From positions 6,946,501 through 7,010,500 of the forward strand of contig OX485805.1 in the NCBI GenBank assembly GCA_950295325.1: a stretch of DNA of 64,000 nucleotides, read 5' to 3'. A program made the position numbers and the translations under genes. The stretch is from Polytrichum commune. Lineage: Eukaryota; Streptophyta; Polytrichopsida; Polytrichales; Polytrichaceae. Below, one piece after another: positions 1-11,341 of this stretch (positions are counted from its first letter, which is position 1; each line of letters opens with the position of its first letter). The notes under the pieces are model-generated. The model saw only the letters and a program-made list of their open reading frames with translations, was not told the origin of the DNA and ran no database searches.

Positions 1-31
1 TATTAACTTACAGCACTTGAATGATGATTAA

Positions 32-62
32 GTTTTTGGGTTTAGAGTTTAGGGTTTAGGGC
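32..62 (+). repeat. Short interstitial telomere-like repeats
   Basis: Imperfect copies of the plant telomere unit TTTAGGG (gggtttag, agtttagg, gtttaggg) lie in what is probably an intron of the first gene. It is too short to be a chromosome end. Confidence 0.5.
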
Positions 63-205
63 GTCCACTGCAATCTGCATAAATAGGAATATGTAATCTA
101 TCTGAATTACTGTTAGAATCTCTGTTTACGTGCCACATAATTTCAGGTGATTGATTTTTCTTGTAGGCAATAAATTCTGATTATATCATATATTTTACTT
201 TGCAG

Positions 206-3200
206 CAGCCTGACACACATGAGGTTTGGTCAAGGTTATTGTCGAAAGCCATTGCAAGAATGAACTCTTCTGCACCCACTTGTTCCACCTTCCCCACGTT
301 TCCAGAGCCCCTCTTCACAGGTTACAGTTCCTCTCTCTATACTATAGATGTTCAAGTTAATTAGCAAGCCATTTCTGGAGCTAGATTGTAGCAAATCTAT
401 CTGATCACATTATTCATCACAAAAAGTGCATTTCAATTGGTAGTTTTTTCCCCCAGAGGTGGTGATATGAGATTCCCTAATGTCTCGGTGCTGATGCTGG
501 TCACATCACCTCACACTCACCTAACCTCTAGATCCGATGCATCCTTCTCAGTTGGCCATTTCTCACCTACTAACCTGGAATAAGGACCTGTCCTGACAGT
601 ATTGCATGTTCAGATTCTTTGAACTTGTTGCCAGACACCTTGGACACAAATTACAATGTCGTTACAAAGGTTGGTACTACAGTAGGCAATACATCAAATT
701 CAAATGTTCAAGATCTGGATTGTGACTTGGGTACCACAATCGAGGTCAAAGAAGGCAGTGGAGACCGTGAAAGGATACAGAAGGAGGTACAAGTTTGCTG
801 CATGGAACCTGAGGTAAGCTCACAGTGTCTTTGGCATGGCAATTCTTCTGTTTAGATTACTTGTTTCTAGAACACTTCTAATGCTTCCAATGAATTGATG
901 ATTTGTTGCAACACAAAAAGGAGCAACATGCTTGGAAAGAGGCCATTAAGAGGTATTGATTGATACCAGTTGTGTCTGAATTAGAAAATCCTTTGAGATA
1001 TCCTTTTTTAGAAGAAAATTTTCTAAACCAGGGTCACCATGTAGACACTCTAGGTATAGTCTTAAAATTGCTTAGAATGCGAAAGCAACTCCAAAATAGT
1101 GTTTATGCTCTTAAAATGTCTCAGCAGCTCCAACCAGGTTTTAAGGCGACTGACTCCTGTGGGTGCTACAGATAGTTGCCACTCCGGGGGTAGCATACAC
1201 GGAAGAGGAGGCTCCAAGGAAGGATGCTAATAAGGAATTGCTACATGCTTCTGAAACTACACAAATTGATGAAACCACTGAAACCAATGACAAATTTCAG
1301 AAATTTGACTTGAAAGCAGTTGAGAATGACTCTACAGATAGCAGTTCTCAAATGGTTGAAATTACCTCAATCAACAAAAAAAGTCGCTCACAAGAAGACC
1401 TGTTGCACACAAGTGAGCTACATGCTATGTCCGTGACGAAGGATACGTGCCTGCACCAAGTAGTGACTTCAAAGTCAAATGAGATTTGTTTGCTGGAATT
1501 ATCAGCCGAGGATGTGGACATGAGAGTACTATTGAAGGATCTGGTATGTGAGCCAAGTACTGTGGATCATGTTCAACCTCAAAGTTGGAGTGAAATGCCT
1601 CTCTCAAAGTTTGGACAGGATTGCATTGAACAAATACTGTCCCTTTCAGCAGAAAACTTTTCAAAAGATATTGTTGGGAATGTGCAGGAAGTGGGTGCTA
1701 CTCAAGATGGTAGTAAAAGTGACCTTCTGGCACAAGAATTAGGGTTATGGGATTTATCCGAAAGTACAGTTCTGATTGAATTCGACAATGAATCATTGGA
1801 TATCGCATCATCGCATGGTAATGTCATGGCGAATGTGATTGAAGAAGGTCCTGAAGAGGTTGAAGAGGATTTCGGCTTCTTTGCAGATGAATTAGTGGAC
1901 TGCAGTCTTCGTGTTTCTGAGAAGGAAATAGAAGACGAAACAAGAAGTCCACACAGCCTCCAAAGCAGCATCGACAAACAACAAAAAGAATTTTTTAACG
2001 AGGAAGGGGTAACATCATCACCAAGGAAGTTAATCAGCCCAGAAAAGGTGACTCAAGAGAATCAACAATTCACAGTTGGATCGGAAGATGCTGCCCAGGA
2101 TTTAACAAGCAGGAGCAATATGGGTCTGTTGCCAGATATCAGTGGAATGTTGTATACACAGGAAACCACCTTGCGGGAGAATTTCAAGCAAGAGCTCTAC
2201 GGATTCACGGTGACACAGAAGTTACAGGAAGCAAAATTTCAAGATTCATCACCAAGTGATTCACAGGATGTCAAAACCGGATCATCTTCAACTGAAGCAG
2301 CCAAAGTGTTCAATTCTGTGCATCCTTTTTCTGTGCAGCTTGGTGATATTAGACATGCACATAAAATTACTTCATCACAACCTTACACTGTTAAACCCAA
2401 CACCGAGGAATTAGCCTCAGCAGTGGAAAAGGTTGACAAATTCATCACACATCAGATGAGTGCAGGGCAGCACAACAATGCATGTCCAACACTCACACTT
2501 GCCATCAGAAACAACGAACTCATAAAAATAGTGGAAATGGAGCGATACGAAGATCGGATTCACTCTCCAGGCATAAGGTAAACGTGCCTAATTTGGTCAC
2601 TTATCTTAATCGGACACCTATATTTGAGTGGTGTGTGGTTACCTGTGGATCTAAGAATGGATATCACAAAGACATATAATAACCATTTTAGGCTCAATAG
2701 TCAACATAATCGGAGGGAGCCTATATGGTCCTTATATGGTCCTTCTATGGCTCCAACACTTGTGCTTTGAAAAATCATAGCAGCAACATGGGAGCTCAGA
2801 AAGTTCCACAGATTGTTGCTAATATCTCATATTACATTTGTGGATCCAAGAAAAATCCTAAGACTGAAATTCAAGTTGAGATCATGGCAAACAAGAAAAA
2901 CTAACCAATTAAGACACGTTTACCGAATCCAGGGATCGCCAATCCAGCAGTGATGAGTCCATCTATAAGGCTGACAGTTTTGAGGAAGAAGTGGAGAGTG
3001 GAGATAATGATGAAGAGGACATGGCTTACTCTGTAGAAAGTTGTACAAACTTGGTAACATCAGTAAGTCAGCCGCCATGTGTAACACCACCTCATGTGGG
3101 TCCTGCTGCCCACATCACTGAATACCTGGCCACATCATCTAATACACAGAGCAGACACATTGAGAATGAATTAGTAGGTCAGAGGATTGTAAGCCCATAC

Positions 3201-3504
3201 TCTGAGCAATATGGCTCATATAGCCCGACAGAAGATGCTGCAATTGCAGCTGCCTGGGAATCATCTACTTGGCTTGAAGACTGCAAACTTGCCTCTATGC
3301 TTATGAAGAATGCTGATGACGAGGATCATGAGGATCCTCTCGGCATCGGTGGTGCTGTGTTTAGTGCTCCAGAGAGTGACGTGGCAAGCATTTCTAGTGG
3401 TGAGTTAAAGTCTACCTCCTTGTTGTTTTTGATTCAGAAGATTTGACACACAAGTTATAAGATGCCCAATAATAGGCTGAATCATTTATTCACCAGGTTT
3501 CTAG
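206..3504 (+). CDS. Unrecognised acidic protein, 3' part of a multi-exon gene (5' end outside window)
   Basis: Exons that stay in frame are 206-320, 614-813, 1172-2577 and 2933-3399, each with AG before and GT after. The 2577/2933 join is phase-consistent and continues a Ser/Asp/Glu-rich reading. A last short exon from 3497 would end at TAG 3502-3504. A different phase there would read a longer tail ending at TAA near 3538, so the 3' end is uncertain. The first visible exon begins at an acceptor, so the gene starts before the window. The product is rich in Ser, Glu and Asp, with acidic runs (EEVEEDFGFF in the long exon; DNDEEDMAY in the next) and no membrane segment or domain I recognise. It looks largely disordered. 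An exon-like stretch at 921-952 was left out because its phase does not fit. No function is assigned. Confidence 0.6.
2583..2735 (+). repeat. Dispersed repeat family R1, copy 1 (inside an intron)
   Basis: The stretch reads 'gcctaatttggt...acctatatttgagtggt...' and ends near 'caacataatcgga'. Recognisable relatives lie at 6349, 15030 and 32085 on the same strand and at 13340, 26720, 58565 and 59470 on the other. No coding capacity is seen. A non-autonomous transposon family is likely, but I cannot define its ends. Confidence 0.55.
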
Positions 3505-6348
3505 ACTGAGGCGGGAGCCTTTGTACATTCAGGCATAATCAATTTAGTTTTGAGAACATGGAAGGGGATTCTAAACAAGTAACCTAAATCCACTTCATCT
3601 TCTAAGTGTCAGTGTCAACAAAAAAATTACACAATAGAGTTCTCTGTGAAGTCTTAGAATCAAACTCTGGGTGAGTTGGCTAAAAGGCAAGTTTGAGAGC
3701 TTATGCATGAAGTGCCCCAAATTTTATTAAGGCTTATGCCCCTTCCCACTTGACTTTAGCTAAGCCTGAAACTTGGTTCTAAAAACACAACCTTCACACC
3801 ATCGACACTATCTAGTCTCAAGCCTAGTTGGCAAATGATGTGGCATGGTTTAAAAGTGGAGGTTTTAAGCCTCAAGCACCGACCCTCCCATCGTTACCTA
3901 GACATGAGGCAAGAATGTAGGACTTTTAAAAGTGTCGCCTCCCACCCTTGTGATTGGTTGCTTTTAGTCTTAGCTATGAGGGCACAAGGAGTTCCATTAA
4001 CAAAAACCGATGATAAGATAGATGAGTAGTAAGGCATTTGGGGATGGGACAAAAACTATCCAACATTCATTGCTTGGTAGATAAAACAACGAACATTTGT
4101 GAAAACTACTTAAAATCTACTTGAAAACCTACTCGAAAATCACCGGAGCAAGCTTTTGTAGGTGCATTGGGATAGCCGGATGCCTCTGCCTTAACCGAGA
4201 GAGCTTTACTTGGTTTTTAGGAAAGACTTTGGTTATTTGGTAAAGTCAGGTGGTAAGGGGGCATTATTCAACATGCTAAAAGAGGGGTTATAAGAAACCA
4301 ACTTTCTAGGTTGTCATACAAACATCGGTGAGCCAAGCTAGCCTAGCATAGGTTGAGCTCGGTTTAGGGTGGTAGGTCTCAAGGGTTAGAACCCTATTTT
4401 TAGATCCTAAAATTCTCACAGTTTTTAAATTGAAAGTGGTCCAAGGAGTCTCATCCATGAATCAAAATTAGGCTTCAAAGCAAGACGACGCTCTGAAGGG
4501 TTCTTAGCTTGATAGAAAAGACCTTTAAAGAGGCACTAAAACTCTTTTGACTTTGCAGATAACTCTAATGTTCTATCAATGACTGTCACACAATTATGTC
4601 GCACATGGAGTAGCTTGGACACATTCATCTTTCATGAAGACCAAACCAGATGGCAAGAGAAACGTGACTATGAATTTAGTTAGCTAGCATTTTAGTGAGC
4701 TAATCTTCACCAACTCATAAGTTAGCTAATTCTCTTAAACAGGCCGTGTGGGTGGACCCTAACTTGGACAAACTCATCTTCCATGAGGACCATGCCAGAA
4801 TTCTCATCAAAATTACATGGATGCATATCAACCCCCACAGCTTTATCGGCTTCTACACAGTAAGAATATGAAACATACATTCGCTCCCCGAGATTACTCT
4901 AAGTGGGAAGTATAATGTACATAAAAGCTTCTCTTCTCATCCTAATTTCCTTGTAATTTGCAGGTACTTAGTACAATTTATATATTTCCCTTCTAATGTG
5001 GATGGTTGTCCTGTGCAGGTATAACTAAATAGTTCTGACCACAGCAATTGTGACCCAAATGACATTGAACAATGAATCTCCAAATAAATATTTATTCAGT
5101 CTACACCTTTTCTAGGCAGCTTCTAAATCTTATGTTCATCTCCATTGTGCATCGGGTATCATCAATTTGATCTTTACAGAGAACCCAAGTTGGTGGAACG
5201 AGTCATTAGACAGCCTTTGACCAATTCAGAGGTTCCACTACCCCAAACATCTGATTTGGTGTGGCCCACATTAATCATCATCGATCCCTAATGTTTCTCT
5301 TGCAATCTTTGGGTGGCAACTAGAGAGGGTGTCACATGACACTTGGTGCTACATGATGACAAGTCACAAAGAGCATTCGAATTAACATGACACATCGATT
5401 ATAAGCCACACTAGATCAGATGTTTAGTGCAGCCATTCTACATAATTTAGTGCTCTTAGGAAAATAGTTTTCTAATTTGCAATGGCTACAAATTTCATGT
5501 GTAGGTAGAACTAGTTGCAATGAATCCACTACGTTGTTTAAGGTATTTAGTGTCAAGTACACTCTTTGCGAAGGGCCTAAACTAGATGCCTAGAGGTCTC
5601 AGTGGTACATCCGCTAATTGTCTATATCATATTTTTCATCAACATAAGTAACTTCTTTTAAGTGAAAATTTATTTAGCGTAGCACATTGGGATACTTGAG
5701 ATGATAGATGTACGTTGTAGTATGCAAGGCGAACACATTATTGAACAAACTAATGGCAAGTGTCATGTGTTTACATTTTAGTATGCAAGAGGAAGATATT
5801 CTTGAATACACTGCTGCCAATTGTCATTCATGTACACTTTAGCTAGCTTGTAGATCATTGTGTTACATGGACATACACCTCATAACATTATTATTGAGTA
5901 TACTCATGCCAAGATATTAATAAGTGCACTTGAATGCCAAGTGTCATGAGGTGATGCTAATGGTGAAGTTGTTGATCATTAGTTTAATGTATAGCATACG
6001 CCTCAAAATAGGTAAGTGAAACTATTATGCATGTAGGACTAAACACCATAAACAGTGTACTTAGACTATGGTAGTAACCATCCAGGCCCATCACATCCAT
6101 GACAATTTAATCTCCTTTGACAATCAACATTATCAAAGAGTAGATTGATGCTTACATTGACTCAATATTTTAGTTCACAACACATAACACCAAATAAGAG
6201 TTGAACCTTCTTGCAAGAATTCAACAAGTCAGATTTATTGATTTTGTAGTGGTAGTTAGCCAAAGAAAATTAAAATTTGAATTGCTATATGTTTGATTTT
6301 ACAAGGAAAACCTTAGTATGACTGAAATTTCTACTCGTAGGTAAGGTA
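3505..6348. other. Intergenic DNA, no gene seen
   Basis: AT-rich sequence with only short stop-broken frames. The part from 5530 to about 6050 is a degenerate direct repeat of 15330-15780: both contain 'gcgaagggcctaaactagat' followed by 'acataagtaacttc'. Nothing else is supported. Confidence 0.5.
5530..6050 (+). repeat. Dispersed repeat R2, copy 1
   Basis: Shares several blocks in the same order with 15330-15780, including the 'gcgaagggcctaaactagat' block, 'agcacattggga', 'tgcaagaggaagatattctt' and 'cctcataacactatt'-like stretches. It has many small indels and no ORF. Class unknown. Confidence 0.6.
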
Positions 6349-6530
6349 AGGTATACAACCCTTGTTAGGAGTTACTCACCTATATTGGAGTGGTATGTGG
6401 TTAGGTGTGGCTCCAATAATGGATACCAAAAAGATGTATATCTAAAAGAGATTGAACTATGTGCTCAACACATGATAATCATTCTAGGTTTCATAGTCAA
6501 CATAGTGGGGGAAATGTATATGACCATTTA
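6349..6530 (+). repeat. Dispersed repeat R1, copy 2
   Basis: Same family as 2583-2735, with 'cacctatattggagtggtatg' then 'aatggatacc' and 'agagattgaactatgtgctcaa'. Non-coding. Confidence 0.55.
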
Positions 6531-7029
6531 ATGAGGATATGAATCTTCACTTTGACAATGAAATTTACCCTCAAGTTGATGTGTTGTGAACCAAATGATT
6601 CTAACAATGAAGAACATTACTCCTTCACATTGATGACGATGCACAAACAATCACTGTAGACACGGTGCAAGGTTGGATAAGAGAAGTCAATAGAAATTTT
6701 GGTAGAGCTAGTCGCGGGGAGCAATTAGGAGAATCTTATACATGATGTACCATTTTTTGTGAAATAAGGCTATACATTCCATGAAATTGATCTTGTGAAG
6801 TTGTAAATATGGACGCCAAATCATGAAATTATTCACAACATGTAGTGAAATTGATGGAAAGTTCAAGTTGATTTGGTTGTCTATATAAGTGAACTTGGTT
6901 CGTGATTCCAATGAAATTGGTAGAATCCATTGCTAAATTTGGTTTGTTAAATCATGAAATTGAGTTCCAACTTGTGTGAATTCATCTTACCAAAGGAGTA
7001 TATATGTATGTATGAGAGTCTTCCATCAA

Positions 7030-7760
7030 GGTAGTTCAACCTCCAACTCTCAGGTGTTGAAGTAAATTATACATTATTCGTCCACAGTTACGTGCTATGT
7101 TCGGGGAAAGCCAACAGCTAGTTCATTATCAGCCCAATGGATTTCCCCTCATGGCCAGTCCAAATTTCCAACCATCGGATGGCAATCCGGCTGTAATTTC
7201 AATCCTCCGGCAATTAGCCGATGGACCAGAAAATGTCCCGGAAATGTAGCCGATTCTTCTTGTGAGTTACTGGATTTCAACCGGAAGCATCCAGAGCGCT
7301 ATTTGTCTGGGGCATTTGAAGATGCACTTGAGGAAGTACCCTAAACCTTAAACTTTTTGAATTATGCAACCTTTCCATGACCAAATCCAATTGCTTCTAT
7401 GAAGAATTGGGGGACCCTTGGCCTTCAAGCGGTGAAGGCATTGCTAGGTTCAATTCCTGCCAAGGATATTAACTCTTCAAATTTAAAATTTTGAACATGC
7501 CTTTCTTTTCACTTATTCAAGATTTTGTACTAAGAAATGATTTCTAATAACTTTTCATACATTTTTTAAACAATTAGTGCCGGTATGAATTCCATTTAAT
7601 CGGATATTGGCCAATGAAAATATGAAAATATAGGCAATTGGCTGATTGATTTTACAAAAGACCGGCTCTTGCCGATGTAAACTGAAAAATCCGACCCTTC
7701 GTAGCAACTACCGGCAATTAGCCACTAAGGCTTCAAAAACTTCCCAAACTCTGGTTACGT
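7030..7760. repeat. Probable transposon remnant with CCGG-rich motifs
   Basis: The stretch repeatedly carries short motifs such as 'ccggcaattagcc', 'gccgat' and 'accggctcttgcc'. At 7284-7330 a short open stretch reads HPERYLSGAFEDAL. A similar peptide (HPQRYLSGRFPLEG) and similar CCGG motifs occur in the right-arm insertion at 59622-60662, so the two are probably related elements. The superfamily is not recognised and the ends are not defined. Confidence 0.4.
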
Positions 7761-7858
7761 GCTGTGAATATACAGCATCTTTCTTATTAATAACGCAGAC
7801 ACGAAGACTTGTCAATGCCCAGTAATAATAATTACGTCCTGCACACAGAATGAGTCTA

Positions 7859-8962
7859 CAGTCTAACCTTGATAATGTCACCCTTGTTAATAGAACACCT
7901 TGATATTGTCACCTAAAAGTTTGAAACCGATTTTCATAGTGTAAAACTCCCTCGTTATTATCCCTATCACCCTTAGTAATGTCACTATTTTTTTCCAAAA
8001 TCCGTAGTGTAAATGTGATAATACCAAGTATGGATGGGTAATGTGATAATACCAAGTATGTAACAAATTGATAACAACTCAAATGAAGATTTGGGGAAAC
8101 TGAATGTTGATCTATTTCAAGCTATGCTATGGTGTGTGGCGGCATGGCATGAATTAGATGATCAAACCATTAGAAATTGTAGGAGAAAGTCTGTCATATT
8201 GTTACAGAGTGGAATGCAAATATCAACAATTTTGATGAACGTATGAAGTCCAAAATGGAGGAAGCAGCTTTGGAATTGGGCAATCTCATCGCCGCATTGA
8301 ATTTGGGTTTGGATGTCGAAGGCAAGCCTGTAGAAAAGCTTTGTCCTTTGGAGTACATAAGCATGGAAGGTGAACATGATTTTGAGGTGGAATATTCTAC
8401 TGAGGAGCTTGTGCAATTAGTGCAAGATGGTGAATAGGTTCTTGATTCCATGGAAGTAAACCCATTGATTGTTGATAGTAGTGATGATGAGTCTAAAGTA
8501 GTGAAGCTAAGCGATGCACAAAAATATGCTAAAGATGTTTTGAATTTTATGGCTAGCCAAGGTTCTCAGATTTTCAACACTCTGGAGTTGTTGGGAATGG
8601 AAGAAATCCATGACAAACTCATTAGAATTGGTGTTGCACAGTTAACATCAACAAAACAATATGGCATTGGAAGCTTCTTTGTCTCTAGTGAGAGGTGTTT
8701 ACATGATCTCAATGACACATTATGATGTGCTCTTGTTGTTATTCACAATTTCGAATTAGATTTTACATTCAAAAACATTGAACTCTCGTATTTGTTATTT
8801 TTTTTTTTACATTGTAATTTTATTTTGATTTTCTACCTATTTTTTTGATAATATCACATTATGCACAAATCTTCAAAATGTGACATTATCAAATATGTCA
8901 CACCTTGTTTATATCACTCTTTTTGGTGAAACGGATGGTGTGACATTATCAAGGTTAGACTA
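7859..8962 (+). mobile_element. Tigger/pogo-like (Tc1-mariner superfamily) deletion derivative
   Basis: The ends match in inverted orientation: the left begins CAGTCTAACCTTGATAATG and the right end is its complement with one change. Both are flanked by TA (7857-7858 and 8963-8964), the target duplication of this superfamily. A CAGT start is typical of pogo/Tigger ends. Subterminal stretches repeat the 'gataatgtcac' motif. The 1104-bp body holds only the C-terminal part of a Tigger-like transposase, so it cannot move itself and is an internally deleted copy. Confidence 0.75.
8072..8725 (+). pseudogene. C-terminal fragment of a Tigger/Jerky-type transposase
   Basis: A frame from about 8072 reads AWHELDDQTIRNCRRKS, which matches the 'W..v...TI.NCwrk' signature after the DDE core of Tigger/CENP-B-like transposases. 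The following frames (8243-8437 and 8450-8725) are acidic (DSSDDES) and end with a TSTKQYGIGSFF-like tail. This resembles the 'SI..FF' tail of the family. Stop codons and a frame change separate the pieces. The DNA-binding domain and most of the DDE core are absent. Called a pseudogene inside the element at 7859-8962. Confidence 0.65.
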
Positions 8963-9051
8963 TACGGCATGGCCAGTGTCAGGGGAGGATTTTGAACATC
9001 ACCTGTCGAGATCCTAGTGTTTCCAAGTCCAACCGGTTACATGCTGACATC

Positions 9052-9060
9052 TTTCGGCTT
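9052..9060. repeat. 9-bp target-site duplication, left copy
   Basis: TTTCGGCTT directly abuts the left end of the foldback element and is repeated exactly at 10340-10348 beyond the right end. Confidence 0.85.
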
Positions 9061-10339
9061 GGGGGACGTTAAGTACCCCCCACGAACTAATAGGGGTTCC
9101 ATATTCAGGCGGGGGCAGCCCTCCCACGAAATTTCTGGCCCCGCCCGGATTTTTCCCAAACCCGCCCGAAAATAGCTGCCCGCCCCGCCCGAAAACGAAA
9201 AAAACATTGCTCTTCCATTCTTGAAGGCCGCTTGACTACAAATCCCATATTGAGTGCACTTCACCTTCAAGGTCTCAAATCCAATATATATGTGCACTTC
9301 CACCTAGTAAATAAGGCATTAAATGGGATTTCATTCCGGAAGTGAAACCATCAACCAAGAATGTAATTAACTTGGAAGTCAAAAAATTAGAAAATCCTCA
9401 TCAACATTGAGGTTATAATTTTTATGACTTACCATTTGAAATTGTCTTCGTCATTCTTAAATGACACTTAAATTTAGTGTGCTGATGTGGTATGTATATT
9501 TTATAATATTTTAGATAATTCTGGCTACTTTCAAGAATATTCATACGCACTTATTTATAAAATATACTTAATGGAACTAATTAATCAATTATTTTAATTA
9601 CCGGATTTAATTGGAGTTAATTCCATTAATTAAATTTTAGGGTTAATTAGGCTTACTGGATATAAAAATTGAGTATTGTAATTATTGAAATTGATTGGAC
9701 TTAATTGGAGTTAATTCCAGTAATTAAATTTTAGGATTAATTAGTCTTACTTAATTTGGAAAGAATACTTTCTGATTTATTTGGGATTAATTAGGATTAA
9801 TCAGAATTAAATATACATAATTACATTAAATCACACTTAATTAGAATAAGTGCGTATGAATATTCTTGAAAGTAGCCAGAATTATCTAAAATATTATAAA
9901 ATATACATACCACATCAGCACACTAAATTTAAGTGTCATTTAAGAATGACGAAGACAATTTCAAATGGTAAGGCATAAAAATTATAACCTCAATGTTGAT
10001 GAGGATTTTCTAATTTTTTAACTTCCAAGTTAATTACATTCTTGGTTGATGGTTTCACTTCCGGAACGAAATCCCATTTAATGCCTTATTTACTAGGTGG
10101 AAGTGCACATATATATTGGATTTGAGACCTTGAAGGTGAAGTGCACTCAATATGGGATTTGTAGTCAAGCGGCCTTCAAGAATGGAAGAGCAATGTTTTT
10201 TTCGTTTTCGGGCGGGGCGGGCAGCTATTTTCGGGCGGGTTTGGAAAAAATCCGGGCGGGGCCAGAAATTTCGTGGGAGGGCTGCCCCCGCCCGAATATG
10301 GAATCCCTATTAGTTCGTGGGGGGTACTTAACGTCCCCC
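9061..10339. mobile_element. Foldback element, probably Mutator-like and non-autonomous
   Basis: The 1279-bp element consists of two 495-bp inverted arms (9061-9555 and 9845-10339) around a 289-bp centre. The outer ends read GGGGGACGTTAAGTACC. The arms are nearly identical and include a GC-rich stretch of cgggcgggg motifs. A perfect 9-bp target duplication fits Mutator-superfamily insertion. Short open frames in the arms are by-products of the repeated sequence; no transposase is present. The centre holds a 94-bp imperfect tandem duplication (from 9603 and 9697). A diverged single arm of the same family lies at 35285-35730. Confidence 0.85.
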
Positions 10340-10348
10340 TTTCGGCTT
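10340..10348. repeat. 9-bp target-site duplication, right copy
   Basis: An exact copy of TTTCGGCTT at 9052-9060. Confidence 0.85.
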
Positions 10349-11341
10349 TTCTTTGATAATTTGAGGTATATTCTATAAATGCCTCTGACATGACAGGTAA
10401 TTTTCCTAAAGTCTTGAACTGCAATCGGTGATTCTCAAACGTTAACCGGTTCATCTGTAACTAGCGGCCAGTTCTCCCCGTTCATGGCTGCTTCGCCATA
10501 CCGACAGAAAATGAATTGTCTTCTCTCAAATTTGCCATATGTCATTCCTGCATTGATTGAGATTCACTTAGATCCTATGTGGAAAGAATATTTCATCCTG
10601 CGACGAGTAAAGATACATTGTTTGGAGCGTCCTCTACAGTACTCGCAAGTGAGGCCATCGGGTGACATCGGGATCACCGCGTACAGACAGTCGGTAACCA
10701 AGCCTTCCAAAATTTCGGAGGAGCACCTATGTCGACTTCGCGTTGCAAATTGCAAATCTCTCAAGTCGGCGATGGGCCGTCACTAGGTACGTAGTGCACT
10801 ACTGTAGTGGCTAGCCGGTCGAAACTACGAGGAAATGAGGATGATGATGTTGATGTGATGGCAAACAAATTTGTTTTGTTTTGTTTCCAGAATCTGCAAA
10901 CCTTACATATGAGCTCTGTTTTCCTGAAAGGAAACATCCAAATACTCCTTGTGGAGTTGTTCGACTGCAACTTTTGCCTCAGAGGGAGATTCAGGAAAAA
11001 CGAAACTTTTCTTCACTGTGCCACAGATTCCTCTTGTGCATTAACTCTGCTGTTTTGAGGAGGAGATGTGATTCATCCCTGTTGTTTTCCCTGAAGCTAA
11101 CACTCCGATTCCACCTTGTAGAAGCCTCCGTGAAATGATGTTGCTGTGATGTGTTTTCGAGGATCGAAGAGGAGGAGTTGAGTTGTCCGGGTGCAACTTT
11201 GTTGCTTATGAATCAACGTTGCTGTGTTAAGGAGGAGATGTGATTTTTTTTATTTTCTGTTTTTTTTAAGAGCAAAGCACTCCCAGTCGCCTCCTTGGGA
11301 AACTACTCTGAAAATGAAATGGTGAACTCGTTTTTGCTGTG
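10349..11341. other. Upstream region of the 11.3-kb gene, no gene recognised
   Basis: Holds an open frame 10484-10786 (+) of 100 codons with no recognisable motif, and a short duplicated motif (aggaggagatgtgattc near 11057 and near 11224). The 5' UTR and promoter of the next gene probably lie in the last few hundred bases, but no clear TATA box could be chosen. Confidence 0.4.

Noticed and set aside
921-952. Exon-like stretch with AG and GT borders in the first gene
   Set aside because: Including it would put the following long exon out of phase; omitting it keeps frame.
9037-9303. Open frames of 88-93 codons in both foldback arms (also 10097-10378)
   Set aside because: They are the same repeat read outward from each arm and span the GC-rich repeat stretch. 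There is no protein-like pattern, and the frame runs past the element end.
10484-10786. 100-codon frame between the foldback element and the membrane-protein gene
   Set aside because: No recognisable motif, no splice context, and an overlapping frame of similar length on the other strand.
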